In this document: piece by piece, positions 1 through 9,821 of the stretch | How positions within the stretch are numbered: the stretch's first letter is position 1 | How the letters are laid out: each line of letters begins with the position of its first letter | Assembly (NCBI GenBank): GCA_020637985.1 | Contig: JACKJK010000006.1 | Location: 186,001-250,000, forward strand | DNA length: 64,000 nt | Source: Rhodobiaceae bacterium | Lineage (GTDB): Bacteria; Pseudomonadota; Alphaproteobacteria; Rhizobiales; Tepidamorphaceae | Direction: 5' to 3' | The notes under the pieces: generated by a model | Database searches by the model: none | What the model was told of the DNA's origin: nothing | The model's input: only the letters and a program-made list of their open reading frames with translations | Position numbers and translations under genes: made by a program

Positions 1-288
1 TACGCTGGCGTTCAATACAATCAATCCGCCAAAGGGTCAAAACCGATATTGCGGTGCAACAGCTCGGGATATTGCGATCGCGGCGACGCGAAACCGCATA
101 CCCGATTCCCTCTATGCGGGTATTACAGATACAATTCTATTCATGGTAGTATTAACTTGTGAATTTCATGTCTTTCTCGTTCGAAACGGCCGATCGAGCG
201 AAGATTTGTTAACGCTTGCCTGCCCCTATTCAATCAATTGTATCGGTTTCTTTGCTTACAACCTGACCAGAACGGGGAGGTATTTCGC
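1..288. other. Left-edge non-coding region upstream of the chemoreceptor
   Basis: No reading frame here has a convincing start, Shine-Dalgarno site and protein-like composition. The stretch from about 120 to 260 is more AT-rich than the rest of the window, as expected for a promoter/leader of the chemoreceptor that follows. A purine-rich GGGGAGG at 274-280 is the ribosome binding site for the ATG at 289. I see no confident -35/-10 pair. Confidence 0.5.
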
Positions 289-2334
289 ATGGGTCTGGGG
301 TCCCTTACGGTCAACAAGAAGATCGGCCTGACTTTCGGTTTGTTCCTGCTCGTGGCAGGGGGGGCCGGCGTTCTTTCGCTCAACTCTGCCGAAGAGGTCG
401 GCGACAAGGGGATTCGGCTTGGCGGCGAGCATGCCCCTCTGGTGGAAGCGGCGAAGGAAATCAAGCTGACGGCCACCGAGGCGCACCGGGTTTTCGAGGA
501 AGTGGTACATGGCGCAGGCGAATCAGGCGTCGACAAGGTCTGGACGCTGCTCGACGAAACGCGCTTTTACGCCAGTGCGATGCTGGAAGGCGGGGAAAAG
601 GACGGCATGCACTATGCGGCTTCCGACGATCCGGCCATCCGCGAAATCGCGCAAAAGATCCTCGACGAGGAAGTCAACTTCCGCGCCATCGCCGAGATGC
701 GGTATTCGGCCCTGGCCGCAAGCCAGGGTGTCGGCAGCGAAGCGGACATCAAGTTCGATGCGCTCTATGACGACCTGATCGGGAGAATCGCGGAGTTTGC
801 CGCAAGCCCCCTCCTGGCGAGCGACGCGGAGGCACAGAAGCAGGCCGGCGTGGCGCGCTATTCGCTTGCGCACGGCCACCTGCTTGTCGCGGAAATCCTA
901 GGCGGCGACGAAGGCGAGTTCTTCGGCGAGGCGACGGAAAACTTCCAGCAGGCGCAGACGGCGCTGCAGGCGATCCCCGCCTATTCCTTGGCGCAGGAGC
1001 GTGATGCGATCGTGAAGCTGATCAGTGAACTCAGCGCCAGTGCAAGCGACCGCTATGCGAGCGCCCAGTCGGGCGTCGGCGATGGTGTCACGGAGATGTT
1101 CGACCAGTCCTTCGACACATTCCTTGCGCTTGCGGGCGAAGCGGAAACCATCGTTCACGACAAGATGACGCGCAGCATCGCGTTCCTGCAGGACGCGCGC
1201 GATCGCGCACGCTTCATGGCGATCGCCTCCTTCGGCGCGCTGCTTGTCCTGGTGATCGCGGGCAGCTTCTACGTCAACCATTTCGTTTCCCGGCGCCTGC
1301 GCGGGCTTGCGACGGCTGCGCGTGCCTACGCCGATGGCGAACTGGATCACCCGATGCCGGCATGGCAGTCAGGCGACGAGCTCGGCTGGCTGCGCGAGAG
1401 CCTGGAAAAATTCCGTGGCGCCATGCAGGCCCAGGTGGACCTGTCGAAGAAGATCGCGGAAGAGGAAAACCTTCGCAACGAGCAGCAGCGCGAACTCCTG
1501 CGCCAGACCGCGGAGGAGTTCCAGGCCAAGACGCAGTCGTTCTTCGACGCACTCGAATCGGTCGCCGGAGATCTCGTCGAGGCGGTGGATGTGCTCGAGA
1601 ACGAAACCGGAAGCGCCAACACCATCACTTCGGAAACCGCGAATGCCTCGTCAAGCGCGTCGGCAAACGTGCAGACCGTTGCGGCGGCAGCCGAGGAGCT
1701 GAGCGCCTCGATCGGCGAGATCGTGCGCCAGATCGGGTCGACGTCGGAGGTCGTCGGCCAGGCGACCCGGCACACGAAATCAACGACGGAGAAGGTGACC
1801 AGCCTGTCGCATGCCGCGCAGAAGATCGGCGAGGTGGTGACGCTGATCCAGGACATCGCCGAGCAGACCAACCTGCTGGCGCTGAACGCGACGATCGAGG
1901 CGGCACGCGCCGGCGAAGCCGGCCGCGGCTTCGCCGTGGTGGCCGCGGAGGTGAAGGACCTCGCCACGCAGACCGCCAAGGCGACGGAGGAAATCGCCGG
2001 CCAGGTTGCGGCCATCCAGTCGTCGACGCAGGATGCCGTGCAGGCGATCGAGGAGATCGGCCGCACCATGTCCGATATCGATTCGCACACGTCGACCATT
2101 GCCACCGCCATCGACCAGCAGGGCAGCGCCACCGGCGAGATCAGCCACAACGTGCAGGAAGCGGCGAGCCGGACGGGCGAAGTGGCGGCAAACATGGAGA
2201 CGATGGCGCGCGCCATGTCGAGCGTGACCGACACGACGTTGCGCGTGCGCGAGAGCACGAGCGAGGTCAACCGCGACGCGGCTCAGTTGCGCCAGGCGGT
2301 CGACGCGTTCCTGAAGCAACTGCAGGCCGCCTGA
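289..2334 (+). CDS. Methyl-accepting chemotaxis protein
   Basis: A transmembrane chemoreceptor that relays a periplasmic stimulus to the CheA/CheW array. The ATG at 289 is chosen because GGGGAGG lies 8 bases upstream; an in-frame start at 238 lacks this. The product is 681 aa. One membrane helix lies near residues 12-31, then a periplasmic sensor region of about 280 residues, a second helix near 310-332, a HAMP linker, and a long helical signalling domain. The kinase-control tip is recognisable near 525-555 (EQTNLLALNATIEAARAGEA). The C-terminus (LKQLQAA) has no CheR-tethering pentapeptide. The ligand cannot be read from the sequence. No che genes are nearby, so it is an orphan receptor working with an array encoded elsewhere. 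Confidence 0.95.
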   Translation: MGLGSLTVNKKIGLTFGLFLLVAGGAGVLSLNSAEEVGDKGIRLGGEHAPLVEAAKEIKLTATEAHRVFEEVVHGAGESGVDKVWTLLDETRFYASAMLEGGEKDGMHYAASDDPAIREIAQKILDEEVNFRAIAEMRYSALAASQGVGSEADIKFDALYDDLIGRIAEFAASPLLASDAEAQKQAGVARYSLAHGHLLVAEILGGDEGEFFGEATENFQQAQTALQAIPAYSLAQERDAIVKLISELSASASDRYASAQSGVGDGVTEMFDQSFDTFLALAGEAETIVHDKMTRSIAFLQDARDRARFMAIASFGALLVLVIAGSFYVNHFVSRRLRGLATAARAYADGELDHPMPAWQSGDELGWLRESLEKFRGAMQAQVDLSKKIAEEENLRNEQQRELLRQTAEEFQAKTQSFFDALESVAGDLVEAVDVLENETGSANTITSETANASSSASANVQTVAAAAEELSASIGEIVRQIGSTSEVVGQATRHTKSTTEKVTSLSHAAQKIGEVVTLIQDIAEQTNLLALNATIEAARAGEAGRGFAVVAAEVKDLATQTAKATEEIAGQVAAIQSSTQDAVQAIEEIGRTMSDIDSHTSTIATAIDQQGSATGEISHNVQEAASRTGEVAANMETMARAMSSVTDTTLRVRESTSEVNRDAAQLRQAVDAFLKQLQAA

Positions 2335-2364
2335 GGAAGGGGCGCGCTCGTCCGGAGATGGATG

Positions 2365-2395
2365 ATGATCACGGGCCGGATTGGCCCGTGGTCAT
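2365..2395. terminator. Hairpin between convergent genes
   Basis: Arms 2365-2377 and 2383-2395 pair over 13 bases (one G-U pair) around a 5-base loop. It sits between the ends of the chemoreceptor (+) and the MaoC-type hydratase (-). There is no T-run, so it could act as a bidirectional stop or an mRNA 3'-end stabiliser. Confidence 0.5.
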
Positions 2396-2467
2396 GGCCG
2401 TGACCGATCCCGGATCGTTGGATCGGAATGGTACGGGCGGCCGGCTTCCACTTGTCCTCATCCCGCG

Positions 2468-3526
2468 CTAGTCGCGGCGCGGCATCAGCACCCAGTAGTC
2501 GAGATCGAGGACGACGGCGGGATCGTAGGTGGTGCCCTCGACAAACAGCGGGAACCCGGCGCAGGGCAGGTTCTTCGTCCCCACCGTGCGCAGGCGCAGG
2601 GCGCCGATGCCGTCGCGGCCGTGGATGGTATGCGTGTCCAGCACAGTGGACCATGCGTAGATCGTGTCGCCAGCAAAGGCAGGCGAGACGTGGCGCCCGC
2701 CGTTGATGCCGGCAATGTGGAAGGCGTTCGCAAGACCGTTATAGGACAACGCGCGCGCCATCGAGATCACGTGCCCCCCGTAGACCAGCCTGCGGCCGAA
2801 GCGGCTGGAAGATTCGGTGTGCTGGTTGAAGTGCACCTTCGCGGTGTTCTGGAAGGCGCGCGTCGCGATCTGGTGCTCGGCCTCCTCGATGGTCATGCCG
2901 TCGACGTGGTCGATGTGCTCGCCGGGCTGGTAGTCCTCCCAAAAATGGCGGCTGCCCGACAGATGATGGTCCCAGGCGCCAGCGTCGATGAAGGGCACGG
3001 CATCGCCAAGCTGGTCGGGCGCGAGGTGTGCCGGAAGCACCGGCACCACGGCTTCGGGCGCCGGCGAAGCAGCGTCGCGCTTCTTGACCATGACCCAGCG
3101 GATGTACTCCAGCACCGTGTCGCCGTGCTGGTTGATACCGCGCGAACGTACGTAGACGATGCCGCTGTCGCCCTTCGACGTCTGCTTGACGCCAATGACC
3201 TCGGAGATCGCGTGCAGGGTGTCGCCGGGATAGACCGCGGCGAGAAAGCGGGCGTCGGCATAGCCGAGGTTGGCGATGGCGTTTAGCGAGATGTCCGGCA
3301 CCGTCTTGCCGAAGACGACATGGAAGACCAGCAGGTCGTCGACGGGCGAGCGGTCGTAGCCGATGGCTTGCGCGAAGCTGTCGGCGGACTGCACCGCGAA
3401 GCGCCCGCCGTAGAGCGCGGTGTAGAGCGCGGCATCGCCGCTGGTCACGGTACGCGGCGTGGCGTGGCGGATTTCCATGCCAACATGGAAATCCTCGAAG
3501 AAGTTGCCGGAGTTGGTCTTGCTCAT
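2468..3526 (-). CDS. mch: Mesaconyl-CoA hydratase-type MaoC family protein
   Basis: A probable cytoplasmic hydratase interconverting mesaconyl-CoA and beta-methylmalyl-CoA in the ethylmalonyl-CoA pathway of acetate/C2 assimilation. The 352-aa length fits that family and is about twice a single MaoC hot-dog domain. Two related halves are visible: one begins FFEDFHVGMEIRHATPRTVT near residue 9, the second FWEDYQPGEHIDH near 196, followed by a conserved NTAKVHFNQH stretch. The start codon overlaps the stop of the upstream CitE-like gene by 4 bases (ATGA), so the two are translationally coupled. The partner supports this substrate, but MaoC proteins are diverse. No crotonyl-CoA reductase or mutase gene lies in the window. 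Confidence 0.78.
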   Translation of the reverse strand: MSKTNSGNFFEDFHVGMEIRHATPRTVTSGDAALYTALYGGRFAVQSADSFAQAIGYDRSPVDDLLVFHVVFGKTVPDISLNAIANLGYADARFLAAVYPGDTLHAISEVIGVKQTSKGDSGIVYVRSRGINQHGDTVLEYIRWVMVKKRDAASPAPEAVVPVLPAHLAPDQLGDAVPFIDAGAWDHHLSGSRHFWEDYQPGEHIDHVDGMTIEEAEHQIATRAFQNTAKVHFNQHTESSSRFGRRLVYGGHVISMARALSYNGLANAFHIAGINGGRHVSPAFAGDTIYAWSTVLDTHTIHGRDGIGALRLRTVGTKNLPCAGFPLFVEGTTYDPAVVLDLDYWVLMPRRD

Positions 3527-4404
3527 TGCTGGTCTCCGCGTTTGGCGATCGCCTCGGCCATGGCGACCGTGCGTCGGGCCATTTCGCCATGCATCAGTTC
3601 GACCATGCGGCCGTCGACGGTGATGACGCCCTTGCCGGCGTTTTCGGGAAGATCGAAGGCGTCAATGATCTTGCGTGCCGCTTCCACCTCCGCATCGGCG
3701 GGGGCGAAGACGCGGTTGGCGCCGGCGAGCTGGCCGGGGTGGATCAGCGTCTTGCCGTCCATGCCAAGGTCGCGGCCGTGCTCGCACTCGGCGAGGAAGC
3801 CCGCCTCGTCGCGGAAATCGTTGTAGACGCCGTCGAGGATGGCAATCCCGTAGGCGCTTGCCGCGGCGACGCAGGTGGAGAGCCAGGCCAGCATGCCGAC
3901 ACGACCGGCCGCAAGCCGCGCACCGGTTTCCTTGGCAAGGTCGTTGGTGCCCATGACGAAGGCGGACAGGCGTGCGCCCTGGTCGGCGGCGGTGGCGGCG
4001 ATCTCGCGCGCATTGAGCATCGCCAGCGGCGTTTCCATCATCGCCCAAAGCCGGATCGACCTGTCGGCGTGGCCCATGTGGCCGGTCAGCGTGAAGATGT
4101 CCGAGGCCTGCGAAACCTTGGGCGCCAGGATGGCGTCGGGGCGCGCGGCAACCGCGGCGGCGAGGTCGTCGCGTCCCCACGGCGTGTCGAGCCCGTTGAT
4201 GCGGATTACCACTTCGCGGTGGCCGTAGCCGCCCTGGCGCACCGCATCGCAGACCTGGGCGCGCGCAGTTTCCTTTGCATCGGGGGCGACGGCGTCCTCA
4301 AGGTCGAGGATCAGAGCGTCCGCGTCGAGGCTGCGCGCCTTCTCGAGTGCGCGCGCGTTGGAGCCCGGCATGTAGAGGACGCTGCGGCGCGGCCGAATGG
4401 ACAT
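3523..4404 (-). CDS. CitE-like malyl-CoA lyase or malyl-CoA thioesterase (HpcH/HpaI family)
   Basis: A TIM-barrel CoA-ester lyase or thioesterase of 293 aa. Family hallmarks are the N-terminal LYMPGSNARALEKA, the acidic LILDLEDAV, the arginine in VVIRINGLDT, the metal-binding METPLAML segment, and DGKTLIHPGQL near the C-terminus. It acts on L-malyl-CoA or beta-methylmalyl-CoA, or hydrolyses (3S)-malyl-CoA; the length is closer to the thioesterase than to the longer lyase. The ATG at 4404 has GGAG about 9 bases upstream. It is the first gene of a two-gene operon with the mesaconyl-CoA hydratase, which supports a role in the ethylmalonyl-CoA pathway. Which reaction it catalyses cannot be settled by reading. 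Confidence 0.8.
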   Translation of the reverse strand: MSIRPRRSVLYMPGSNARALEKARSLDADALILDLEDAVAPDAKETARAQVCDAVRQGGYGHREVVIRINGLDTPWGRDDLAAAVAARPDAILAPKVSQASDIFTLTGHMGHADRSIRLWAMMETPLAMLNAREIAATAADQGARLSAFVMGTNDLAKETGARLAAGRVGMLAWLSTCVAAASAYGIAILDGVYNDFRDEAGFLAECEHGRDLGMDGKTLIHPGQLAGANRVFAPADAEVEAARKIIDAFDLPENAGKGVITVDGRMVELMHGEMARRTVAMAEAIAKRGDQQ

Positions 4405-4655
4405 CAGGGGTTTCTCCAGGAAATTTCCGAAACAGGCACCCGGCGACCACAACGGCGCGGGCAGGTTGAGAACCCTATTCGGCTGAAACACCTTGTGCCA
4501 CTGTCCATTGGGCCAATTCTTGCGGCGCTTCGCCGCGCATGACGAGATCGGAGGGCAGGCGTGCGGCCGGACGGATCAAATGGAGCGACGATCGTACGCG
4601 GGGAGGCGGCGTCGCGTCCTGCCTTTGCGGCACCGCCCGCGGAGATTGTAGTGAC

Positions 4656-5501
4656 ATGAGCCAGGCTTGCGTCATCGTCGTCAATTCGCTGGTGGCGCGC
4701 GGCCGCGTTGGCGCGCGCGCGCAGCTGTTCGCGCTGGAACGACTCGGCCTGGAGCCCTGGTTCCTGCCGACGGTGACCCTGCCGTTTCATCCCGGCCACG
4801 GTGCGGGAACACGCATCCTGCCGGATGAAGCCGGCTTTGCCGGGCTCGTCGACGATCTCGCGAAAGGCGACCTGTCGGGTGCGCGCGGCGTGCTGACCGG
4901 CTACCTCGGCGCGGCATGGCAGGTGCCGCACGTGCTGCGGCTGATCTCGGCGGTGCGCGAGGCAAGCCCGGATGCGCTGGTGTGTTGCGATCCTGTCATC
5001 GGCGACGAGGGCGGGCTCTACGTCGGCGAGGAGCTGGCGCTGTCCGTGCTGGAGAACCTCGTTCCCACCGCCGACCTGGTGACGCCCAACCGGCACGAGC
5101 TTGCGTGGCTGACCGGGCATCCGGTTGCCACCAACACGGACATCATAGAGGCGACCTCCGCGCTGGCGCCGCAGAGCGTGCTGGTGACGTCGGCGCATGC
5201 GATGATGCGGGGCAATGCCGCCAGCCTGCTGGTCGAGGGCAAACGGGCCTGGCTTGCCGAGGCGCGCGCGATCGCCTCCCCGCCGCATGGGGCTGGCGAT
5301 CTCACTTGCGCTGTCTTCATGGCGTTGCGGCTCGCTGGCGGCAAGCCGGACGCGGTGCTTTCGCGCACGGCGTCCTGCGTTCACGATGTCCTCGCCGCAA
5401 CAGGCTCCGGAGCGCCGGAGATGGCGCTGGTCGCCGCGCAGGACCGTCTCGTCGCACCACGCATGCCGGTGTCGCTGCGCACGCTGGCGGCGGCGGTGTG
5501 A
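4656..5501 (+). CDS. pdxY: Pyridoxal kinase
   Basis: Phosphorylates pyridoxal to pyridoxal 5'-phosphate in B6 salvage, using ATP. The 281-aa product shows the ribokinase-like fold signatures of PdxY/PdxK: TGYLGAAWQV, the CDPVIGDEGGLYV block, TPNRHELAWLTG and the catalytic anion-hole motif HGAGDLT near the C-terminus. The ATG at 4656 is preceded by GGAG 11 bases upstream; an in-frame extension to 4539 is unsupported. The DUF429 gene follows after a single base. Divergent from the CitE-like operon across a 250-bp gap. Confidence 0.88.
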   Translation: MSQACVIVVNSLVARGRVGARAQLFALERLGLEPWFLPTVTLPFHPGHGAGTRILPDEAGFAGLVDDLAKGDLSGARGVLTGYLGAAWQVPHVLRLISAVREASPDALVCCDPVIGDEGGLYVGEELALSVLENLVPTADLVTPNRHELAWLTGHPVATNTDIIEATSALAPQSVLVTSAHAMMRGNAASLLVEGKRAWLAEARAIASPPHGAGDLTCAVFMALRLAGGKPDAVLSRTASCVHDVLAATGSGAPEMALVAAQDRLVAPRMPVSLRTLAAAV

Positions 5502-5502
5502 G

Positions 5503-6249
5503 GTGACGGCGCGCGCGGAGACCTGGGTCGCCGGCGTCGACGGCTGCCGGTCGGGATGGATCTGCGCCCTGATGCAGGTCAGCGAGGGCCGGCCGGTGTA
5601 CGGCGAACTGCGCTTCGCCATGGACTTCGGCCGGGTGCTGGGGCTGATCCCGTCGCCCGCCGTCATCGCAATCGACATGCCCATCGGCCTGCCGGAGAGG
5701 ACGGCGCCGGGTGGCAGGCCGCCAGAACGCGCCGTGCGCGGGTTGCTTGGCGAGCGCCAGTCAAGCGTGTTCGCGATTCCCTCGCGCGCTGCCGTGTATG
5801 CCGGGGACTATCGCGAGGCCTGCCGTGTTGCGCTGGAAACGTCCGATCCGCCTCGCAAGGTCTCCAAGCAGGCGTTTCACATCTTCCCGAAGATCCGCGA
5901 CATCGATGCGCTGATGACGCCGCAGCTGCAGGCGCGTGTCCACGAGTGCCATCCCGAAGTCGCGCTGATGCAGGCCAACGGAGCTCCGGCTCCGCTGCCG
6001 AAGAAGGTCATGAGCCGCCCCAATCCGGTCGGCGTTCAGTGGCGCATTGATTTTCTCAAGGCCAGGGGCATTCCGGAAAAACTGTTCACCGACGCCTTGC
6101 CGCGCGGCATCAGGCATGGCCGCGACGACATTGCCGACGCGGCCGCCTGCGCGCTCACCGCCTGGCGGATCCTGGAGGGCCGGGCCGTACGGTACCCGGC
6201 CGAACCGGTGCGCGACGGGCGCGGTCTCGACATGGCGATCTGGGCCTGA
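5503..6249 (+). CDS. DUF429 domain-containing protein
   Basis: A 248-aa protein of the DUF429 family, function unknown. The start is a GTG one base after the pdxY stop, which implies translational coupling. The N-terminus (WVAGVDGCRSGW) and the later AIDMPIGLPE are family landmarks and resemble an RNase H-like nucleotide-binding fold with two acidic positions. Other conserved pieces are ECHPEVALMQANG and HGRDDIADAAACALTAW, the latter with two more acidic residues. The acidic residues suggest a metal-dependent hydrolase or nuclease; that is inference. Confidence 0.8.
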   Translation: MTARAETWVAGVDGCRSGWICALMQVSEGRPVYGELRFAMDFGRVLGLIPSPAVIAIDMPIGLPERTAPGGRPPERAVRGLLGERQSSVFAIPSRAAVYAGDYREACRVALETSDPPRKVSKQAFHIFPKIRDIDALMTPQLQARVHECHPEVALMQANGAPAPLPKKVMSRPNPVGVQWRIDFLKARGIPEKLFTDALPRGIRHGRDDIADAAACALTAWRILEGRAVRYPAEPVRDGRGLDMAIWA

Positions 6250-6298
6250 GCGGCTGCCAGGCTTGTGCAGTGTGAGGGCGCGCCACGCACCGAGGCGT

Positions 6299-6535
6299 TC
6301 AGCCGCCCATTCCCGCATCCGGCGGGCGGTTGGCATGCGAATTGGCGAATTCCTCGAGGTCGCGCTGCGCCACCCGCCATTCCCGCCCGAACTTGACGGC
6401 GCGCAGCGTGCAGTCGTGGATCCAGGCGCGCACCGTTGCTTCGCGCACCTTCAGCAGTTCGGCCACCTCTGCGACGGTCAGGAATGGCTTGGATAACACG
6501 GCGGAATCCTCCGTGAGGACGAGTTCTCGGGGCAT
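6299..6535 (-). CDS. Excisionase-like helix-turn-helix DNA-binding protein
   Basis: A 78-aa protein carrying a MerR/Xis-type winged helix: FLTVAEVAELLKVREATVRAWI, then a basic wing (KFGREWRV). Such proteins are annotated as excisionase-family DNA-binding proteins; many are chromosomal regulators rather than phage functions. It converges on the DUF429 gene and diverges from nhaA across an AT-rich gap. No integrase, attachment repeat or other mobile gene is close, so a prophage role is unlikely. Targets unknown. Confidence 0.75.
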   Translation of the reverse strand: MPRELVLTEDSAVLSKPFLTVAEVAELLKVREATVRAWIHDCTLRAVKFGREWRVAQRDLEEFANSHANRPPDAGMGG

Positions 6536-6581
6536 GAACGAAAGCTGTTTATGATGCCTGACATATTTTGATGATTGTTTA

Positions 6582-6609
6582 TTGACGTCAAGAGATGTTT
6601 ACCTACGTA
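6582..6609 (+). promoter_or_regulatory. Candidate promoter for nhaA-carbonic anhydrase
   Basis: TTGACG at 6582-6587 matches a -35 element; TACGTA at 6604-6609, 16 bases downstream, is a weak -10. It lies in the most AT-rich spot of the divergent gap and about 65 bases before the nhaA start. Position fits, but the -10 is poor. Confidence 0.35.
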
Positions 6610-6675
6610 AGGCTCCGATCACCGCCGTTCAGTGTCGAGCGGCCAACATTCCTAGTCTACACTGGAGCAGCTGCA

Positions 6676-7878
6676 ATGCCGAAGATGCCGTCCTTCGCCT
6701 TCATCAAGCACGAGGCGGCGGGCGGAATCATCCTGCTGATGGCTGCGGCGCTGGCGCTGGCGCTCGACAACTCGCCGCTCGCCTGGGCCTACGACTCGCT
6801 GCTGTCGACCACGCTTGCCGTCGAGGTCGGCGAACTGGCGGTCAGAAAACCGCTCCTGCTGTGGATCAACGACGGGCTGATGGCAGTCTTCTTCCTGCTG
6901 GTGGGCCTGGAAATCAAGCGCGAGATCATCGAGGGCCGCCTGTCCAGCCTCAGGCAGAGCGCGCTGCCGCTGCTGGCTGCCATCGGCGGGATGAGCGTGC
7001 CCGCGGTCATCTACACCCTGTTCAACCATTCCGACGCGGAAGCGATGCGCGGCTGGGCGGTCCCCGTCGCGACCGACATCGCGTTCGCGCTCGGCATGCT
7101 CGCGTTGCTGGGTTCGCGCGTGCCGGTGTCGCTGAAGGTGTTCCTGATGGCCCTTGCCATCATCGACGACCTGGGCGCCATCGCCATCATCGCACTGTTC
7201 TTCACCGAAGACCTTTCAATGGTGGCCCTTGCGCTGGCGGGCATCTGCCTTGCGGTCCTGTTCGCGCTCAACCGCCTCGGTGTCCTCCAGACAGCGCCCT
7301 ACGTGCTCGTCGGCATCGTGATGTGGGTCTGCGTGCTGAAGTCTGGCGTCCATGCGACGCTTGCCGGCGTCGCGATCGCGCTCGCCATTCCCCTGAAGGC
7401 GCGCGACGGCTCGGGCAAATCGCCGCTCAAATCGCTGGAGCATGCCCTGCATCCGTGGGTGGCGTTCGCGGTCATGCCGCTATTTGCCTTCGCCAATGCG
7501 GGCGTCAACCTGTCCGGCGTGTCCCATTCCGACCTGCTCGGGCCGATCCCGATCGGCATTGCGCTTGGCCTGTTCCTCGGCAACCAGATCGGCATTTTCG
7601 GCTTCTCCTACGCCAGCGTGCGGCTGGGCATCTGCGAAAAGCCGGCCGACATCGGCTGGCCGGCCATCTACGGGGTCTCGCTGCTTGCCGGCATCGGCTT
7701 CACCATGAGCCTGTTCATTGGCACACTCGCCTTCGCGTCGCCGGAACACGCCACGGCGGTGCGCGTCGGCGTACTCGCGGGATCGACGATGTCGGCCATC
7801 GCGGGCCTGCTCGTCCTGCGCCTTGCGCTGCGCGGAAACGAGGTTCATCAACCCGCTGCGCAGGCGCGGGCCGCGTGA
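6676..7878 (+). CDS. nhaA: Na+/H+ antiporter NhaA
   Basis: Inner-membrane antiporter exchanging Na+ or Li+ for protons, for sodium tolerance and alkaline pH homeostasis. The 400-aa product has about 12 hydrophobic helices. Family motifs are HEAAGGIILL at the N-terminus, DGLMAVFFLLVGLEIKRE, the PVATDIAFALG helix, and the ion-binding Asp pair at about residues 164-165 (AIIDDLGAIAIIA). GGAG stands 8 bases before the ATG at 6676; the in-frame ATG at 6595 has no such site. The carbonic anhydrase gene starts 31 bases downstream, so the two probably share a transcript. Confidence 0.95.
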   Translation: MPKMPSFAFIKHEAAGGIILLMAAALALALDNSPLAWAYDSLLSTTLAVEVGELAVRKPLLLWINDGLMAVFFLLVGLEIKREIIEGRLSSLRQSALPLLAAIGGMSVPAVIYTLFNHSDAEAMRGWAVPVATDIAFALGMLALLGSRVPVSLKVFLMALAIIDDLGAIAIIALFFTEDLSMVALALAGICLAVLFALNRLGVLQTAPYVLVGIVMWVCVLKSGVHATLAGVAIALAIPLKARDGSGKSPLKSLEHALHPWVAFAVMPLFAFANAGVNLSGVSHSDLLGPIPIGIALGLFLGNQIGIFGFSYASVRLGICEKPADIGWPAIYGVSLLAGIGFTMSLFIGTLAFASPEHATAVRVGVLAGSTMSAIAGLLVLRLALRGNEVHQPAAQARAA

Positions 7879-7909
7879 GGACGCGAGCCACGAACAAGGG
7901 ACAGACAGT

Positions 7910-8569
7910 ATGAAGCACATGCCTGGTTCTCTCTTCGAGGGATATGTCGCGTTCAAGTACGGCCGGTTCCGCACCGAGCGAGCCCGCTATCATGAGCTAG
8001 CGAAGAAGGGGCAGAAGCCGGATGTCATGATCATCGGCTGTTGCGACAGCCGGGCGGCGCCGGAGATGATCTTCGACGCGGTACCAGGCGAATTGTTCGT
8101 GGTGCGCAACGTCGCCAACCTGGTTCCGCCCTATGCGCCCGACGGCGAGTACCATTCCACCTCGGCGGCGCTCGAATACGCGGTGCAGGTGCTCAGGGTC
8201 GGGCACATCGTGGTACTGGGCCACGCGCGCTGCGGCGGCATCGCGGCGGCGCTGCAGGAGGACAGCGAGCCGCTGTCGCCGGGTGACTTCATCGGCAAGT
8301 GGATGTCGCTGACGGAAGCGGCGAAACAGGATCTCGTCAACCACGCGCCGGTGGCACCGGAAAGCCGCACGGAAACGATGGAAAAGCTGTCGATCCTGCG
8401 GTCGCTTGAGAACCTGCGCTCGTTTCCCTGCATCTCGATCATCGAGGAGCGCGGGCGAACGGCCCTGCACGGCGCCTATTTCGACATCGAGACGGGCGTG
8501 CTGTCCTGGTACGACCGCGCATCGGGCTGGTTCCGCCCGGTCGAGGTCGGCCTCCAGCCGCCGGTTTGA
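7910..8569 (+). CDS. Beta-class carbonic anhydrase
   Basis: Zinc enzyme interconverting CO2 and bicarbonate. The 219-aa product has the beta-class zinc ligands: C44 and D46 in CCDSR, H105 and C108 in GHARCGG. The ATG at 7910 is preceded by AAGGGA at suitable spacing. It lies directly behind nhaA. Coupling a proton-forming hydratase to a Na+/H+ antiporter suggests joint pH and bicarbonate homeostasis (inference). It could be named can or cynT; there is no cyanate gene nearby to favour CynT. Confidence 0.92.
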   Translation: MKHMPGSLFEGYVAFKYGRFRTERARYHELAKKGQKPDVMIIGCCDSRAAPEMIFDAVPGELFVVRNVANLVPPYAPDGEYHSTSAALEYAVQVLRVGHIVVLGHARCGGIAAALQEDSEPLSPGDFIGKWMSLTEAAKQDLVNHAPVAPESRTETMEKLSILRSLENLRSFPCISIIEERGRTALHGAYFDIETGVLSWYDRASGWFRPVEVGLQPPV

Positions 8570-8590
8570 ATCGGCAAGACGAAATGCAAC

Positions 8591-8616
8591 GGGCCGGATG
8601 AGGGTTCATCCGGCCC
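8591..8616. terminator. Strong hairpin between carbonic anhydrase and asd
   Basis: A perfect 11-bp GC-rich stem (8591-8601 with 8606-8616) closes a 4-base loop between two converging genes. No T-run on either side; likely a shared bidirectional terminator or 3'-end stabiliser. Confidence 0.65.
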
Positions 8617-8644
8617 GGAGCGGGAACCATTCGAGCTGGCACGG

Positions 8645-9682
<1,038 letters not shown>

Positions 9683-9821
9683 TGGTCGCTCCAATTCCTG
9701 GTCCAGAAAACGCGTCTTCATTCCGGGTGCGTTGCTGGTTGGTCCTGCCGCCCGCTTGTCGCCACCTGGTGTGGCGGACGCCCCGGACCGCGGGGCGGAT
9801 TTGCGGGTGAGGGCGGGGAAA

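Noticed and set aside
143..331. 62-codon frame MVVLTCEFHVF at the left edge
   Set aside because: Overlaps the chemoreceptor start in another frame and has no ribosome binding site.
6299..6535. Possible prophage or integrated element at the excisionase-like gene
   Set aside because: No integrase, structural phage gene, direct repeats or composition change nearby.
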